In this document: one piece after another, positions 42,956 to 54,829 of the stretch
Numbering within the stretch: position 1 is the first letter of the stretch
How the letters are laid out: each line of letters begins with the position of its first letter
Assembly: GCA_014529385.2 (NCBI GenBank)
Contig: CM043971.1
Location: 25,334,769 to 25,398,768, forward strand
Reading direction: 5' to 3'
Length of the DNA stretch: 64,000 nt
From: Adiantum capillus-veneris
Taxonomy: Eukaryota; Streptophyta; Polypodiopsida; Polypodiales; Pteridaceae
Program-made: the position numbers and the translations under genes
Notes under the pieces: generated by a model
Told to the model about the DNA's origin: nothing
Database searches by the model: none
What the model saw: the letters and a program-made list of their open reading frames with translations, nothing else

Positions 42956-45041
42956 ATGGAGAATTTAGAGCAAATGATGAAGTTGATTGAAGATTTAAGT
43001 GCAAATGGTTTTGATGATAAGTCAACAATTCCACATTTTTTGAAGATGCTTCAATTGGTTCAAGGATCTCTGCTTGAAATGGAGGTCATGAAGAAGAAGA
43101 ATCGAATGGATGGAGCTTTGGATGCAGCTTTAGATGCGGTATACAACGAGAGGCGAGTCTTTAATAGATATGATGGAGAAGGCTACCTAGAGTGTTATTT
43201 TTTGGAAACCAAGTTAAAAGGGATACCATAAGAGTTAATGATCAGATCCTTTGAGTAGTTAGTGAGTTCACATTTGAAGGAGCAGATTCAAGAGGTTACA
43301 AAAGCCTGCAATGACAACTAGGAATATTTCAAAGAAGCTATTGTACAATTAAGTTATGAGAATTATGCAAGCTATCAAGAACAGAGTCCAAGTTTACCAA
43401 ATTATGCAGATATTCAAGGACAAGTACGATCTAAATTAGAAGCTGTGATTGATGAGTGTATTGTACAAGATGCTACCTTCTTACATGCTAATGATGAAGA
43501 TATAGTTGAAGTTGTGTATGAAAAGCTTGGTTTAGCAGATGCCTTACATGAAGTAGAAGTCTTTGAGGGTGAGGCTCTACAATCTCAAGATACAAAGGGT
43601 GAATTTTGCAAAGAACCAATACATGCGGTACAGGAGGAAAAGAAATCAGGGGATCAACAATGAAGTGGCTAAAGCTCAAGTAGAAATTGTGCAGGCGAAT
43701 GAGTGCAACCATATTCAAGTAGACATGCATGAAGATTTGGTTACAAATGATACTTTTGCTAACTGACTCAGAATTAGAGCTTTTTTTTTTTGGTCAGATT
43801 CTACCATAGAGTTGATCGATGATACATATGTTAAAGGTCAAAGCAAGGTTGTTGTTGAGAGCAACAAGACAATGGATTTGGGTATACTAGATTTATGGAA
43901 TTTGGATATACCAGATTTTGAGGACTTGGTTAAGCAAGAGTATGTGCTTGAAGATCCGCAAAATGTTGATTCAGAGGGGATGCGGACTCCTTCTTTGACA
44001 AGTTTTCGTTACCCAGAGCTACCGATGTGGCAAACTGATCCTGAATTTGGTGATGATTTAGAGGGGGTGCAAAATTCTTCTTTATCAAGATTTTGTGACA
44101 CTGGTCTCACACTATGGCAGAATGATCATGAACTTTATCATACTTATTCATAGAGAGTGCATAGTGAAGTGCAATCTCTTGGTGTTGAATATGATTGGTT
44201 TCATTGTGGTGATGATACAGACAGGGCAAAAAATGAAATTTTCAATGTCCATGCTGAAATTTGTGCTATAGAAGTGCAAAGATATTTGGATGAGGGTGAA
44301 GGACTTGAAGAGCAGTTTACATCAGATATGTGTAGTATGCATGTCATATGTGGAAATCTTAGTTTATAGAAGCCTGAGATGTGCAGGATAGAGGAACCTT
44401 CTGAAGTGGTGGACCTAGATCTTATGTGCTTATTGGATGAAGCTTTGGAAGGATTCTCAAATACAGATGCTAAGGATACCAATCAATCTAGATTCATGCA
44501 TGAGCAAGTTTGTTCAGATGCAGTTGATGATGACCTTATGCAGTTGTTGGATGATGCCCTACTTGATTTTGAGCCTCTACAAGATAGAAAATTGTTTTTT
44601 GATGCATCTTGCAAGCCTAATGAAGAAAGTTGTTCCAGAGACTTGACGTATTCAAATATGCATGATTGGGATTCCAATACTAGTGAGAGTGAAGGTGCAT
44701 TGCCAATGCTTTTACTTGTGATTGATGATCGACAATTGGATGAGCCAGCTGCATAGGGGATATTGCAGTATCTAGTGATACATGATGCTATATGGGATCT
44801 GATGTTACCCTATGATGTAAGAGATTTTGAGCTAGCTTTTGACCCAGGAGGTGACAAATATATGCAAGGTCCGAGGCAATTGACCTATATCCAGACGGTT
44901 TTCATGAAGATTTGTGGGTTAATTCATGTTTATGCTCTACTGATTGGAAATTCTTGTGTTTTCTCTATGATCTTGGAAGATGGTACAATTTTAAAAAAAA
45001 GGAATGCTCACAGTGGGGCAAATGATTGGTTTCCCGTTTGA
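42956..45041 (+). pseudogene. Broken gag-like acidic reading frame, unknown family
   Basis: Starts ATG 42956 (MENLEQMMKLIEDLSANGFD). After a helix-rich start it reads VFNRYDGEGYLECYFLETKL and GIP-stop-ELMIRSFE-stop-LVSSHLKEQI, which resembles a retroelement gag core (F.G.....F.......IP...). Then follows a long acidic part with repeated LD[EA]AL/LLDDAL motifs: DLDLMCLLDEALEGFSN, DDDLMQLLDDALLDFEP. A frameshift near 43,665-43,800 and in-frame TAA/TAG codons at about 43231, 43258, 43321, 44154, 44369 and 44756 interrupt it. The rest is open over ~2 kb, so it was coding in the past. No knuckle, protease or RT follows. It may be a non-autonomous gag-only element or an extinct gene. Confidence 0.5.
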
Positions 45042-45625
45042 TCCTGGGGGCTACTAAAGTACAAGTTGCAGATTTGAAGAGTACCAGTTATCTGTTGTAG
45101 CAGGTTGCATGGTACAAGGTTTTGGTTTCCCGATTATGCTAAGTTAGAAGAGTTTTTGGTTATGCGTTCAATAAGATTACATGGTTGGCTTCCAGTTGAC
45201 TTCTTTGGACAATTGATGAAGTATCTTCACATCTTTTGAGTTGCTTCTGCTACCAGAACTTGAAGTAAAGAACACAACGGCCATTCCATGTGCTGACAAA
45301 GTAAGACATACTTGAGCTTGACAGGGTTCCCTAAAGCGAGCTTGATGGTCAATCCGTGTGCATCATTAGCTGGAACACTTGAGTCTGGCGAGGTTCACTA
45401 AATAGGTTTTCCATAATTGAATGCTTTGGAGATACGACAGATACGGTTCAAAGATTTTTGATGGGCAGCTACCTAATGATTAAGCTAGAACATTGATGAT
45501 AGGGTATAAGCCTTATATTATTTTTGATATGTTTACTAGTTACACGAGTCTGATGATGGAAAAGAGCTTCAGGTACCTATAGCAGATGCAAATTGAAGTG
45601 AAGTTGGCACAGACCTGAGGCTGTG
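45042..45625 (+). other. Tail of the gag-like element, purine tract at its end
   Basis: No coding recognised. It ends with TTCAGAGGGGGTGGATG at about 45630-45646, a plausible polypurine tract followed by TG, as at a 3' LTR start. Confidence 0.45.
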
Positions 45626-46479
45626 CAGGTTCAGAGGGGGTGGATGTCGTGCCCCACTCCCATGCTAAGAAAGATACTAGGAAGATGTACATTGAGCTTA
45701 ATTGAATCTTACCCGATTAATGATCGGTGTTCAAGGCTTTCTAGCAAGCTAGTTTTACGATTAATGTATGCCAGATGCGGTTTTAAAGGGCCAATAGATG
45801 CCTTGTAATGGAATTGGCCTATTTAACTTGAGAGTAGCGGAAATTAATGAGAGTACTTTTGAGAAATGACTTTGTGAGCATAGCGGGTGAACATAATTCA
45901 AGATAGCAACATTATCATAGCAATTAGTTAACTTGGCATGAACAATACTTTTGCAAGAGAGAGAATTTAGAGAACATGACAACAGTTGAGGACCGGATTT
46001 ATGTGGAGCCGGTCCCCCCTCCAATAGGCATTTTATGATTTCTCCCATTAAGAGAGACTTGTTACAATACAATCTTTGTGTTCCTTGTGACCTAGGTGAT
46101 GCAATGAAGATGGAAAGCTTTATGCATCACAAGCATAACATAAACTTGAAGAAAGCTTTAACTATCCCAAGCCTCAGTCCCAAGACCTCAAACACCTTCG
46201 AAGGTGGAGAGAGCTAGCAGGGAATGAGGGTAGGGAAGAGGAAGAAGAAACATTTCATAGGAGAAAGAAGTAGTTCCTCACTTATCATAACTCTTGTAGC
46301 TAGCATACATAATAGCATAGTAATGCAGAAGAAGGAGATGGCAAGCTCAAGCATTGAAGCATGGCTCTTGGTTGGATTTGCACTCCATAGCCAAGAGTGT
46401 TGGTGTAGGCTCTCAACCTCTACTTGCTTGGAGAAGGAGAGGGAGCTCTTGCACTTTGCATAGCACACAATGAGAGTGC

Positions 46480-46480
<1 letters not shown>

Positions 46481-46522
<42 letters not shown>
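46481..46522. repeat. (GT)n microsatellite
   Basis: About 42 bp of pure TG dinucleotide repeat in non-coding DNA. Confidence 0.95.
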
Positions 46523-46526
<4 letters not shown>

Positions 46527-46982
46527 AGTATACCCCCTAAGCAACCCCCCTCCTTGCTAGGTCGACCCCCTCTTCTAGCTCATCATTGAAGCTCATTGGC
46601 TCTTGCCAAGCCTAGCCAATCACAAGCTTGGGCCATTTCTAGCAATAAGTGTAGTCTTGGGACAAGTGTCCCCCTTTCCCCTTTGAGAGAGAGGTCTTGA
46701 TAAATGCAAAAACAATTCAAGTAATTTATCATTGGACCCCTTTGAAGCCTAGCCAATAGGATTCAAGCATCTCATGAAGGTAACATGGGTAGGGGCCTGA
46801 CATGTGTCCCTGCTGCCTCTTCAAGCTTGGGCCTTCCTTGTGTGTGTGAGTGTGTGTTCTCTCTCTAGTCCCTAGGAAAAGGGCTCGCCCCCCCTCTTGT
46901 AGGGATATTTTTGACCTTTGGTGCTCAAGCACCTTAGTCATCAAGCATGACCAAGCACTTGGACTAGGGGGTGTTCCCACAA

Positions 46983-47104
46983 GCATCTCAGGCAAGCATG
47001 TCAAAGCACTTCAAGCACCTTAAGCAAGTAGCAAGTCAAGCACCTCAAGCATGACAAGCACCGCAAGCACGACAAGCACCTCAAGTAGGACAAACACCTC
47101 GAGC
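46983..47104. repeat. AAGCACCTC minisatellite
   Basis: Eight or so imperfect units of 12-16 bp with the consensus CAAGCACCTCAAGCA. Derived translations on the minus strand read CLSCLRCLSCLRC and are not a gene. Confidence 0.8.
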
Positions 47105-47187
47105 TTAGGCTGGGTTCTCGCCTCAAGCTCAGCCCTAGCTTACCTAAGGTCAAAGGACTTTTACACACATTATTGGAGGTCTTCAAT

Positions 47188-47607
47188 GAAGCTAACCCTA
47201 AGGTCTTATACTCCATTGGTTAGCCTTGCTCTTTGATAGACCATCTCTCATTGGGCCCCTTTACCATTGGCCCCCTGTTGAGATAGATCTATAAGCATAT
47301 GTCTATATCTTAACACTTGTTCCCATTTATTCTCCCACATTAAGTGATCAATTTAATATGAGAAAATCATTTGGGTTGGTTAGATATTAGATTTTATGAA
47401 GCTAACCCTAAGGTCTTATGCTCCATTGGTTAGCCTTGCTCTTTGATAGACCATCTCTCATTTGGGCCCCTTTACCATTGGCCCCGTGTTGAGATAGATC
47501 TATAAGCACATGTCTATATCTTAACTCTTGTTCCCGTTTATTCTCCCACATTAAGTGATCAATTTAATATGAGAAAATCATTTGGGTTGATTAGATATTA
47601 GATTTTA
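47188..47607. repeat. 210-bp tandem duplication
   Basis: Two copies start with GAAGCTAACCCTAAGGTCTT at 47188 and 47398 and differ at only about eight positions, so the duplication is recent compared with most repeats here. Confidence 0.92.
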
Positions 47608-47882
47608 TGACATGCCTTGATGATGCTAAATAGAAGTATGCTTGAAGTTATTACAGATGGGTGTTTATGATCTAGAACTGCAGTGCTTGAAGTGCCCTAG
47701 CATCCTATATTTATGGCTCATCGATTGGAGATACGGTAAAGAAGTTATGGCAGTTTGAAGTTTAAGTTGATGGAAGATCTGAGAAAGTGAAACTGAGGGA
47801 TTAGAGATGAAGAGAATGGATGGTCCTAAAGTGCTCACTTTGTGGAGCGCGTCGGTCTTTTCAGATCGGCAATCGAAGCTCT

Positions 47883-48108
47883 TGTTGGAATTAGGGTTGC
47901 AGAGAAACGCACACAGCTTGGAGAAGACGAAGGAAGCTCAAGGCACACAGTGAAGAGTGTGTTACTTAGTATGAAATGGAAAGATAGATAGCCCTCGAGT
48001 GATGGGCGTATATACAATGCACGGGGGAAAAAACCTCCTAAAGAGGGGAAAATGCCCCGGCGGTCCTAGTGTGTTCACACACATCACTACCACATGTATA
48101 TGGTAACA
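47883..48108 (-). repeat. 3' LTR of the full-length copia
   Basis: 226 bp, ends TGTT...AACA. It follows the coding end and polypurine tract on the minus strand. Differs from the 5' LTR at about 47916 (G/A), 47995 (C/A) and in an A/G run near 48046. Confidence 0.97.
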
Positions 48109-48183
48109 AATCCCCCCTGGAGTGATGCGGTGAACGAGAGCTGGCACATGAGTAAAGGGAAGTGCCATGCCCTGAGGACAGGA

Positions 48184-50301
48184 TCAGTCCACGAGGGGTA
48201 GTAAGCCCAAAGCTTTACGGAAAGCTTCAAGCTTCTCACGAGACAATGCCTTTGTGAAAAGATCTGCAAGGTTGTCCTGTGTTGGCACATAAGCCAAGCT
48301 GATCTCTCCTGCTGAGAGCCTCTCCCTGACATAGTGGTAATGCACCTCAATGTGCTTTGTGCGAGCATGAAAAACTGGGTTCCTCGCAACTGCCAATGCG
48401 CTCTGACTGTCAGTGTAGATAGTGTTGGCAGTGTCCTGTCCAACACCCAAATCAACCATAAGGCGTCTGAGCCATACACACTCAACCGTAGCTGTGAACA
48501 CTGCCCTATACTCAGCCTCACAACTCGAAGTGGCCACAATAGGTTGCTTCTTGCTCAACCATGATATACATGAACTTCCAAGCATGAAACAAAAACCACT
48601 TGTGGACACTCGCGTGTCAAAACAACCAGCCCAATCTGAGTCCGAAAAAGCATGTAAGTCTGGCGGCAATGATCCCCCCTTGGGATAAAACAAGCCAAGA
48701 TGTAAAGTGCCACTAAGGTAGCGAAAAATCCTCTTGACAGCCTGCCAATGCTTAGACCCTGGGCTATGCATAAATCTGCTGACCTGTGAGACTGCAAACT
48801 GAGTATCTAGCCTCGTGTTGCATACATAAATGAGGCAGCCAACAGTAGTTTGGTAAAGAGTGACATCAGCAGGATCGCCAGCATCATGTAGACTCGACTT
48901 CAAACCTGTTTCCATGGGAGTGGCAATAGGTTTGCAATCCTCAAGTCCAAACTTACATAGCAATGTCTCTATGTAACTTTTCTGACACAAGGCAATACCA
49001 CCATCACACTGCTTAAACTGTATACCCAAGTAATGATGCAACAACTTCAAATCTTTCATCTTGAAAGTAGCATTCAAATCAGCCTTAAATTCAGCAATAT
49101 GTCTCTCATTTGGTCCAGTGATCAACAAATCATCTACATAAAGAACCACAATGAGAAGTACATCACCCTCACGCTTTACATACAAAGTGCTTTCTGTTGG
49201 ACTGTTACGAAAGCCTCGTTTGACCAAATGAGTGTCAGCTTTCTCATACCAAGCACGAGGAGATTGCTTCAACCCATACAAAGCCTTCTTACATCTGCAC
49301 ACTTTGTCCTCTTGTCCTTTTATGACAGAACCGCGAGGCTGCGTTACATAAACTTCCTCAAATATGTCACCATTCAAGAAAGCAGTAACAATGTCTGATT
49401 GATGTACATCCCAACCAAAATGAGCTACCAATGCACATAGAAAACGCACAGTAGTCATACGACAAGTGGGAGCAAAAGTCTCTTCATAATCTATGCCTTT
49501 TTGCTGTGCATAACCCTTTGCAACAAGTCGAGCCTTATGGCGATCGATCTCACCATCCGGCTTGCGTTTCAACTTGTAAACCCACTTCGTACCAATGGCC
49601 TTTTTGCCAGGAGGCAAATCACATAAAGTCCATGTGTCATTTTCTATAAGTGCATCATATTCTGATTGCATGGCAGCCATCCAATTTTTTGAATTTTGTG
49701 CTTCATCAAAAGACAGAGGTTCCTCAACATCATGTAAGCTAGACATAGCCAAAGCATAACAATCTGATGCATAAGATGCATGGCGAGAGCCTGAACGAGT
49801 GCGACTAGACAAAGGTGCATCCAATTTACTGTCATGCAAAGTGTGCACCAGCCATTTTGGCATACCTCTAGCCTGCTCATTTTCAGCCCTTTCCTCATCA
49901 AGTACATCATGTACATCTGCATCAGAAATAGGCTGATCTTTAACATTTTCAGAAACCCCCATAGGCTGTACATTTGCCTCATTGGAACTTACATTCGTAT
50001 TTCCACCACTGAAAAGAGGAAACAAAGTGTCATAAATGTCCTGTGAGCTTACATTACTGTCTCTAGTACATGACAGCAAGGGTTGAACAAAATCTTCCAC
50101 AAACACTACATCCCGAGAAACCAGAATACGTTTTTTTTGCGTATGATACAACCTGTAACCTTTGCTTTCAACACTATAACCAACAAAAATACATTTCACA
50201 GCCTTATCATCCAATTTTCTGCGCTGCATTTGTGGCACCAAAGCATATGCCAAACAACCAAAAACACGCATGTGCTGAATAGAAGGCTTTCTATCATGCT
50301 A
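48184..50301 (-). pseudogene. Copia integrase C-terminus, RT and RNase H
   Basis: 695 codons from 50271 plus the stretch up to the TAG at 50301-50299, where the other copy has TGG (AWHDRKPS). In order: FGCLAYALVPQMQRRKLDDK (integrase end), a variable acidic linker, DTWTLCDLPPGKKAIGTKWV to YVDDLLITGPNE (RT with catalytic YVDD), GCLIYVCNTRLDTQFAVSQV, and RNase H with AFSDSDWAGC, SSCEAEYRAV, IYTDSQSAL and HARTKHIEVHYHYVRERL. All catalytic motifs are intact. Apart from the single nonsense codon it looks functional. Confidence 0.95.
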
Positions 50302-51801
50302 TGCTTCATATGGAGTAATAGACTGCAAAGCTTTCGTAGGACACCTGTTAAGTACATAAGTGGCACACATGATGGCCTCAAGGCAAAAAGAATGCGGCAA
50401 AGCTTGACTTTTGACCATACATCGTGCCATTTTCGTTAGTGACCTGTTTTTCCTCTCAGCAACACCATTTTGCTGAGGTGTATAAGGCACTGTACATTGG
50501 TGTTTTATCCCACGACTAGCCAGAAATGCATTAAATTCATGAGACATATACTCCCCCCCTCGATCGGAACGGAGGGTGCCCATGGTACATTTCGAGACAT
50601 TTTCAGCCATAGCCAGAAATTGTTTGAAGCACATAAAAACTTCGGACTTCGCTTTAAGCGGAAATACCCATACATGCCTGGAGGAATCATCAATAAAAGT
50701 CACGAAGTACAGGTAATTGCCCAAGGACAGAGTTTGCATGGGCCCACAAACATCACTGTGCACAAGCTGCAACCTGCATGTGGCCCTAACTGAACCATCC
50801 TTTGGAAACTTAGAACGCTGCATTTTACCCAAAATATAGCCTTCACAAACATGTTTGATAGGTGCTTCAAGAAGCGGCAAAGAAGCAACCATATCAGATT
50901 TCTGCAAACGCAGCAAACTGGCAAAATTCAGATGACCAAAACGTGCATGCCAAAGTTTTGCATCTGGAATAGCCTTTGAATCTGCAACAGCATTTGCAAA
51001 ATTTTGTCCACAGTTGTCATACAAAGTGAGCTTATACAGCCCACGACACAAAAGGCCAGATGCAACAATTTCATCACCAAAACTGAGATCATGAACTGTA
51101 CATCTGTCATCCACAAATTTGACTACAAGTCCAAGTCTAGCAAGTGCGGATACAGACAAGAGATTCTTCTTGATCCCAGGTACATAAAGTGCATCAACAA
51201 GTGTGAAGGAACTGCCATTTGCAGTAGTAAGCACAATCTTTCCAAATCCCTGGACTGGATACGAGGCATTGTTGGCACAAGTGACTGAATTCCCATGAGG
51301 GACAGAGGTAATGTGCTTTGTAGCACCACTGTCGAAATACCACACATGTGAATCTGCAGCAACTGACAAGCATGCATCATGGACAACAAGATTGTAAGTG
51401 AACTCTACGCTAAAAGCCCATTCTGCATCAACATCAGCATTACAGTCTCCTTTCACAGAAGACTCAACAATGGCTGCATTTGTAGTAGAACCAACATTTG
51501 CAGTGGAACCACCCTCTTTCTTCTTAGCCTCTTTGGCCTTCAACTTAGGACACGACTTGATTAAGTGATCATTAGCTTTACAATAATGGCAACGCATCTT
51601 CTTTTTGCCGTTATCACCATAATTTCCAGACAAATTGCTGCCAGCAGAAGCATTAGAAACAGAATTTTTGCCACTCGCAGCAGAACCATAAGAAGTGGCT
51701 GCATTGCTGTTACCTCCCTTTCTTTGAGAAGCAATAAAAGCCTGTTCAACTGCACGCTGCCTAGTCCTGTTTTTTCTAGAAAGTGACTCTTGCAACAACA
51801 A
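50302..51801 (-). pseudogene. Copia gag C-terminus, protease and integrase core
   Basis: One open frame of 500 codons. It contains CHYCKANDHLIKSC (CCHC knuckle, residues 71-84, about 51591-51550), VWYFDSGATKHITSVPHG (protease DSGA), KLWHARFGHLNFASLLRLQK (pre-integrase HHCC domain), CRLQLVHSDVCGPM, TFIDDSSRHVWVFPLKAK, GTLRSDRGGEYMSHEFN and TPQQNGVAERKNRSLTKMA. The catalytic DDE (D in HSDVCGP, D in SDRGG, E in VAERK) is complete. This reads as a normal copia polyprotein. It ends at the TAG 50301-50299. Confidence 0.96.
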
Positions 51802-52160
51802 TGTGCATAATGCATCAAACTTGACAACTTTGCTGAACGGATGTGAGGAACAATCGTGTGCTTCACAGACAACGCAATCAATGCATGAGCCTGCGCATCC
51901 TTAACATCCCAACGAGCTTGTTCTGTTGTAGGCAACATAACTCTAATAGCTGCAATCCTTGCAGCAAGACCTGCAACATCCTCAACATCGCCTACATCCT
52001 CAGAACCAGGACGTACATCAATGCCCTGCACAATATTCCAGACGCCCTTTGACACAAGAACGTGTTGCATCATATAAGCCCACATAGGGTAATTGTCCCC
52101 ATCCAACCTGTCCTCAGCAGCAAACATCTTGAACACATCTGTGTTGTTGTTGTCAGCCAT
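51802..52160 (-). pseudogene. Copia gag N-terminus (one frameshift)
   Basis: Starts with ATG 52160 (MADNNNTDVFKMFAAEDRLD). It reads DNYPMWAYMMQHVLVSKGVW (the copia gag entry, [YN]..W...M...L) and EQARWDVKDAQAHALIALSV. Near 51830 (AGCAAAGTTGTC) a one-base change shifts the frame; the other frame then reads VVKFDALCTLLLQESLSRKN into the downstream ORF. The longer 52223-51561 frame is an extension of the same N-terminus that ends in the wrong frame. Confidence 0.93.
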
Positions 52161-52505
52161 GGTAAATGCTGTACCTGATGTGAAAACTGCCCGAAAATAG
52201 GAGAAACGGAGCGGGGACAACACGTGCTATATAGCACAAACCGTAGAAGACTGTAAGGCACCTGTTATGCAGAAAACAACACTGACAGAATTTCTACACA
52301 AAATGACGAAATTGCCTGTGCAGACCGGGCTGTAGTGGAAACGGAGGCCGAAATGAGCCCGAATCGAAAATCTGAGTAGACTGAGCTCTACGAGTCCACC
52401 CAAAATATTTGTCGACCTGCGAACGCTCGCCAAACCTCACTGAAATCGGAGAAAGTGAGCAGGCGTGTGCTGGAGCAGCTGGCGACTAAGCCCGGGAGGA
52501 CACAA

Positions 52506-52520
52506 CCTGCTCTGATACCA
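52506..52520 (-). other. Primer binding site of the full-length copia
   Basis: TGGTATCAGAGCAGG on the minus strand, two bases inside the 5' LTR; matches the 3' end of plant initiator tRNA-Met. Confidence 0.95.
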
Positions 52521-52522
52521 AT

Positions 52523-52749
52523 TGTTGGAATTAGGGTTGCAGAGAAACGCACACAACTTGGAGAAGACGAAGGAAGCTCAAGGCACACAGTGAAGAGTGT
52601 GTTACTTAGTATGAAATGGAAAGATAGATAGCCCTAGAGTGATGGGCGTATATACAATGCACGGGGGAAAAAACCTCCTAAAGAGGGAAAAAATGCCCCG
52701 GCGGTCCTAGTGTGTTCACACACATCACTACCACATGTATATGGTAACA
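52523..52749 (-). repeat. 5' LTR of the full-length copia
   Basis: 227 bp with TGTT...AACA ends. A TATA motif (TGTATATAC on the minus strand, at about 52648-52656) gives a plausible U3 promoter for the element. Confidence 0.97.
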
Positions 52750-52754
52750 GCTCT

Positions 52755-53860
52755 GATCGCCAAGTTATTACCAGTTTAAGTTTCCCCGAGGGCGAGTTCC
52801 ATGCCAGGTTAGTTGCCTCCTTTGTCGGTGTGCGATCTGAGAATTTTATAGCCTCAGTAAGGTTTGTATGCGCTCTATGATGAGATAATATGGCTTGAGG
52901 TCGATGTCACTTGCTGGCACTACTAAGCTGAATGATTTTTGGAATTATCCAAGATGCTGATATGAGTAATAAAAAACCGAGTGCGAAGGGAATGCCTTTC
53001 GGCAAATCCAATCACTTGTACTTGCATCTCAAGGGCAAGAGGCACTGTCCAAGATTCGGGCAAGTAAATTCATGATGATGTTGTTAGATTTGGCCGATAT
53101 GTATACCAAATGTGGTGTCCTTTCGGAGGCACAAAAATTTCTCGATGAGCTTTCACTTAAAAGGTTCGAAGAATGCCAAACATGGCAATGGGAAAGCAAA
53201 AGAGTTGCTCGACAATTGAGGAGTTACACTCAATATCCGCAACATGTTGCATGAGTACACGGCTTGCATCTTGGATGGTCTCTCAGATTGGCATCTACTA
53301 ACCTCACCCGCCCAAGGCCAAAGGCAAATGGCTGCCCAAATGCAACCAAGGAAAATGGCCGCCCGTAGAGTCAAAAAGAGCCTTAATGTGTGTGAAAGAA
53401 AAGGAAAATAGGGATAGCCAAGGCATGCAGGCAGCACTGGCAGCGAGGGAGGAGATTGATATGCTAGCGCTGGGTTCTACAGGGCTCGAACGCGTATGGC
53501 CATGAAGCGGGAGTTGGAGAGCAGCTCAAGGCGACTTGATTCGGCCCGGGTCTCGACAAAAATGGCATTGCTCCGCACTTGATATGCCACATCATCAATG
53601 ATCGTTTCCACAACGACGGTGCCGTCGGTGCTAAAAAGGGGTTATTGCTATATAAAGGGATTATGTGCATGAAGAAAAATGATGGGGCAAGGGGCAAAGA
53701 ATGTTAGGTAAGGAGGAGAGTTGAAGGCTCTCGAGGGGGAGAGCTCGGATGAGGGAAGACGGGTAAGAAGAAGGTACTCGAAGGCAAGGGTCAATCTCTC
53801 CCTCTCTCAACCTCAAGGAGAAAAGGGTCAATCTCTCTCGCTCTCGACCTCAAGGAGGAA
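52755..53860. other. Intergenic, nothing recognised
   Basis: No domain found in any frame. The frames at 53072-53254 (plus) and 53153-53437 (minus) overlap and have no recognisable motif. Confidence 0.45.
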
Positions 53861-53861
53861 A

Positions 53862-53864
<3 letters not shown>

Positions 53865-53909
<45 letters not shown>

Positions 53910-54020
53910 CTTGGTGAAGCGAGGAAGGCGGAGAAGAAGAAGCTTGGTGAAGTGAGGAAGGGGAAGGCAAGAAACAGGATTGAAAGAAGGAAGCAAGGAG
54001 TCGGGGAGGAAGCTAAGAGG

Positions 54021-54080
<60 letters not shown>
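53865..54080. repeat. Two (CT)n microsatellites in a purine/pyrimidine-biased stretch
   Basis: Pure CT tracts at 53865-53908 and 54024-54080 separated by a GA-rich segment. Frames through them encode only Ser-Leu or Arg-Glu repeats. Confidence 0.95.
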
Positions 54081-54086
<6 letters not shown>

Positions 54087-54377
54087 TTTAAAAAAAGGAA
54101 TCCGACTCTCTCTCATCACATAAGGAGCAAGTAAGCTCACTCTATCAAGCTCGGTAAGAGAAATCACCAAGGGCATACAGAGCTTGAAGGAAATCAGAGC
54201 AAGTCAATTAGAGGAGAAAGTCAAAGCTTGTGAGCGGCAACTAAGGCAATGCAAAGCACATAGAGTAAGAAGCTGCATAACCTTTGACAATAATTAAAGC
54301 ATGAAGATTGAGGCAATGAGCATAATTAAAGTTTGTAGAATCCAAGGGTAGTTGAACCAGGTAAAGCGACATGCAAA

Positions 54378-54623
54378 AATTTCCATCACCGCCATCAGTT
54401 CGAAGATTGATTAATCATCTTATTAAGCTTTGATGTCGTTAATGGCCCATCTAATCCTATTAAATGGGAGCGTAAACTCCTAGTTATCAGATGATCCAAG
54501 AATTTCCATCACCTTCATCAGTTCGAAGATTGATTAATCATCTTATTAAGCTCCGATGTCGTTAATGACCCGGTTAATCCTATAAAACGAGAGCGTAAAC
54601 TCCTAGTTATCAGATGATCCAAG
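54378..54623. repeat. 123-bp tandem duplication
   Basis: Two copies start with AATTTCCATCACC at 54378 and 54501, each ending GATGATCCAAG. They differ at about 10% of positions. No coding seen in either. Confidence 0.9.
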
Positions 54624-54829
54624 TGACGGTGTTGTTAACAGTTCGCCTTGGCTAAGGAGTAAGTTGTACTCAAAGTTTGACTTGGTTAATTGAAGTTTAC
54701 GATGATTTCCATAGCCATTTGCACCTGTTGTTCTTATTCTCTCTCACACCTCTCACAGCCAGAGGCCTGACGCCCCGGCTCACGTTTCAAACACATATCC
54801 CTCGACAACGCATAAAAGCAAGATCTTGA

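Larger units (their letters stand above)
45640..47882. repeat. LTR-like and tandem-repeat DNA
   Basis: Non-coding. It contains a (GT)n tract at 46481-46522, an imperfect ~15-bp minisatellite of AAGCACCTCAAGCATGAC type at 46983-47104 and a 210-bp tandem duplication at 47188-47607. Possible LTR borders could not be closed. Frames such as 46729-47004 lack motifs. Confidence 0.6.
47883..52749 (-). mobile_element. Full-length Ty1/copia retrotransposon with GCTCT target duplication
   Basis: 4867 bp. LTRs 47883-48108 and 52523-52749 have inverted ends TGTT...AACA. The direct repeat GCTCT at 47878-47882 and 52750-52754 is the target site duplication. Primer site 52520-52506 (TGGTATCAGAGCAGG, initiator tRNA-Met type), gag start ATG 52160, polyprotein to TAA near 48184, and a polypurine tract (AGGGGGGATT) next to the 3' LTR. 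The LTRs differ by about three substitutions and one indel by eye. Only one frameshift (gag, near 51830) and one nonsense codon (50301-50299) interrupt coding, so insertion is recent. Confidence 0.97.
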
